A stretch of 64,000 nucleotides of DNA, taken from contig NZ_FRYK01000003.1 in the NCBI RefSeq assembly GCF_900148835.1, positions 62,001-126,000 of the forward strand. The letters run 5' to 3'. Shown piece by piece: positions 63,699-64,000 of the stretch; position 1 is the stretch's first letter; the number at the start of each line of letters is the position of its first letter. The notes under the pieces are model-generated. The model was not told the origin of the DNA and ran no database searches. It saw nothing but the letters and a program-made list of their open reading frames with translations. The position numbers and the translations under genes were made by a program. Source of the stretch: Flavobacterium cucumis (GTDB lineage Bacteria > Bacteroidota > Bacteroidia > Flavobacteriales > Flavobacteriaceae).

Positions 63699-64000
63699 TT
63701 ATTTTGGAATTATTATTAAAGGAAAAGCGGCTTTTTTAATCAAATTATCGATGGATAATCTTCTGAAAAACAAATCAAAAAGATTTCTTGGTCCTTTTTG
63801 TACTACTAAAAAGCCAGAAGTAAAATCCATTTGGTTTTTGAAATCCGAATTGGCAAAATTTCCAACAATAATTTTTGTGGATGTATTGTATTTTTGATAT
63901 AACTCTTCTAATGATTTCAAGTGGGTTTCTATTTCAAAATAATCATCTTCGTCATCAATGTGAGTGAAAAAAACAATTTTTTTGACCTGATTTTTCAATG
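63699..64000 (-). CDS. Universal stress protein family, partial (C-terminal part)
   Basis: About 100 C-terminal residues are visible, and the frame runs off the window edge. The terminal in-window codon is TTG, not a clear start. The last stretch LSIDNLIKKAAFPLIIIPK is the usual end of USP domains. The ATP-binding G-2x-G-9x-G(S/T) loop is degenerate here (SGFLVVQKGPRNLFDLFFRR), so it may not bind ATP. It ends 5 bases before the antiporter start and is probably co-transcribed, which suggests a regulatory partnership. Confidence 0.75.
   Translation of the reverse strand, partial: LKNQVKKIVFFTHIDDEDDYFEIETHLKSLEELYQKYNTSTKIIVGNFANSDFKNQMDFTSGFLVVQKGPRNLFDLFFRRLSIDNLIKKAAFPLIIIPK

Noticed and set aside
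1..64000. tRNA or rRNA genes in the spacers
   Set aside because: Spacers are short and A/T-rich, and I found no cloverleaf, anticodon arm or T-loop consensus.

Overview
The window looks like chromosomal DNA of a Flavobacterium-like member of the Bacteroidota. The evidence is low G+C, A-rich leaders without Shine-Dalgarno sequences, promoters of the TTTG / TAnnTTTG type (clearest at 26475-26505 upstream of ychF), many lipoproteins with SC-type lipoboxes, menaquinone genes, and family content typical of Flavobacteriia. About 68 protein genes are supported, including one broken gene, one gene cut by the window edge and two very small candidates. I found no rRNA, tRNA or CRISPR array, and no intact insertion sequence.

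Layout. 1-10.7 kb: a probable surface lipoprotein, a menaquinone pair (hotdog thioesterase and isochorismate synthase), then a leftward block ftsK - LolA-like - LptF/G - ribB preceded by dgkA and tpx. 10.7-18 kb: a leftward group with a BatA/VWA membrane protein translationally coupled to a dihydroorotase homologue that has lost its metal ligands, then a DEAD-box helicase, a TIGR02757 protein and a LolD ATPase. 18-29 kb: lipoprotein MsrA, GTP cyclohydrolase I, small membrane proteins, serA/serC, a LuxC-like acyl-CoA reductase divergent from a ferredoxin, and ychF. 29-35 kb: parE and parC, separated by a GxxExxY-family gene embedded in an unusual nest of palindromic and direct repeats. 35-46 kb: a hydrolase / ECF sigma / membrane protein operon, fhs, a secreted protein carrying eleven identical 9-bp repeats, TerC, a murQ operon with tandem paralogues, a ZIP transporter and two methyltransferases. 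46-52.5 kb: envelope proteins, RlmD, a DUF1003 gene broken by a single stop codon, and ornithine aminotransferase. 52.5-58 kb: a leftward operon-like run rsfS - ftsH - LUD protein - cdsA - psd - acyl-CoA-binding protein - lipoprotein superoxide dismutase. 58-64 kb: birA, a fused cytochrome c assembly protein, a K+/H+ antiporter and a partial universal stress protein.

Most of the window is housekeeping: envelope biogenesis (Lol/Lpt/CdsA/Psd/MurQ), DNA segregation (FtsK, topoisomerase IV), one-carbon, serine, folate, riboflavin and menaquinone metabolism, and oxidative defence (Tpx, exported MsrA, exported SOD). The least explained part is 31091-31946. There a putative PD-(D/E)XK-like GxxExxY protein lies between copies of a palindromic repeat, and one repeat copy duplicates the leader and start codon of parC. 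This is my best candidate for an undescribed gene/repeat system.
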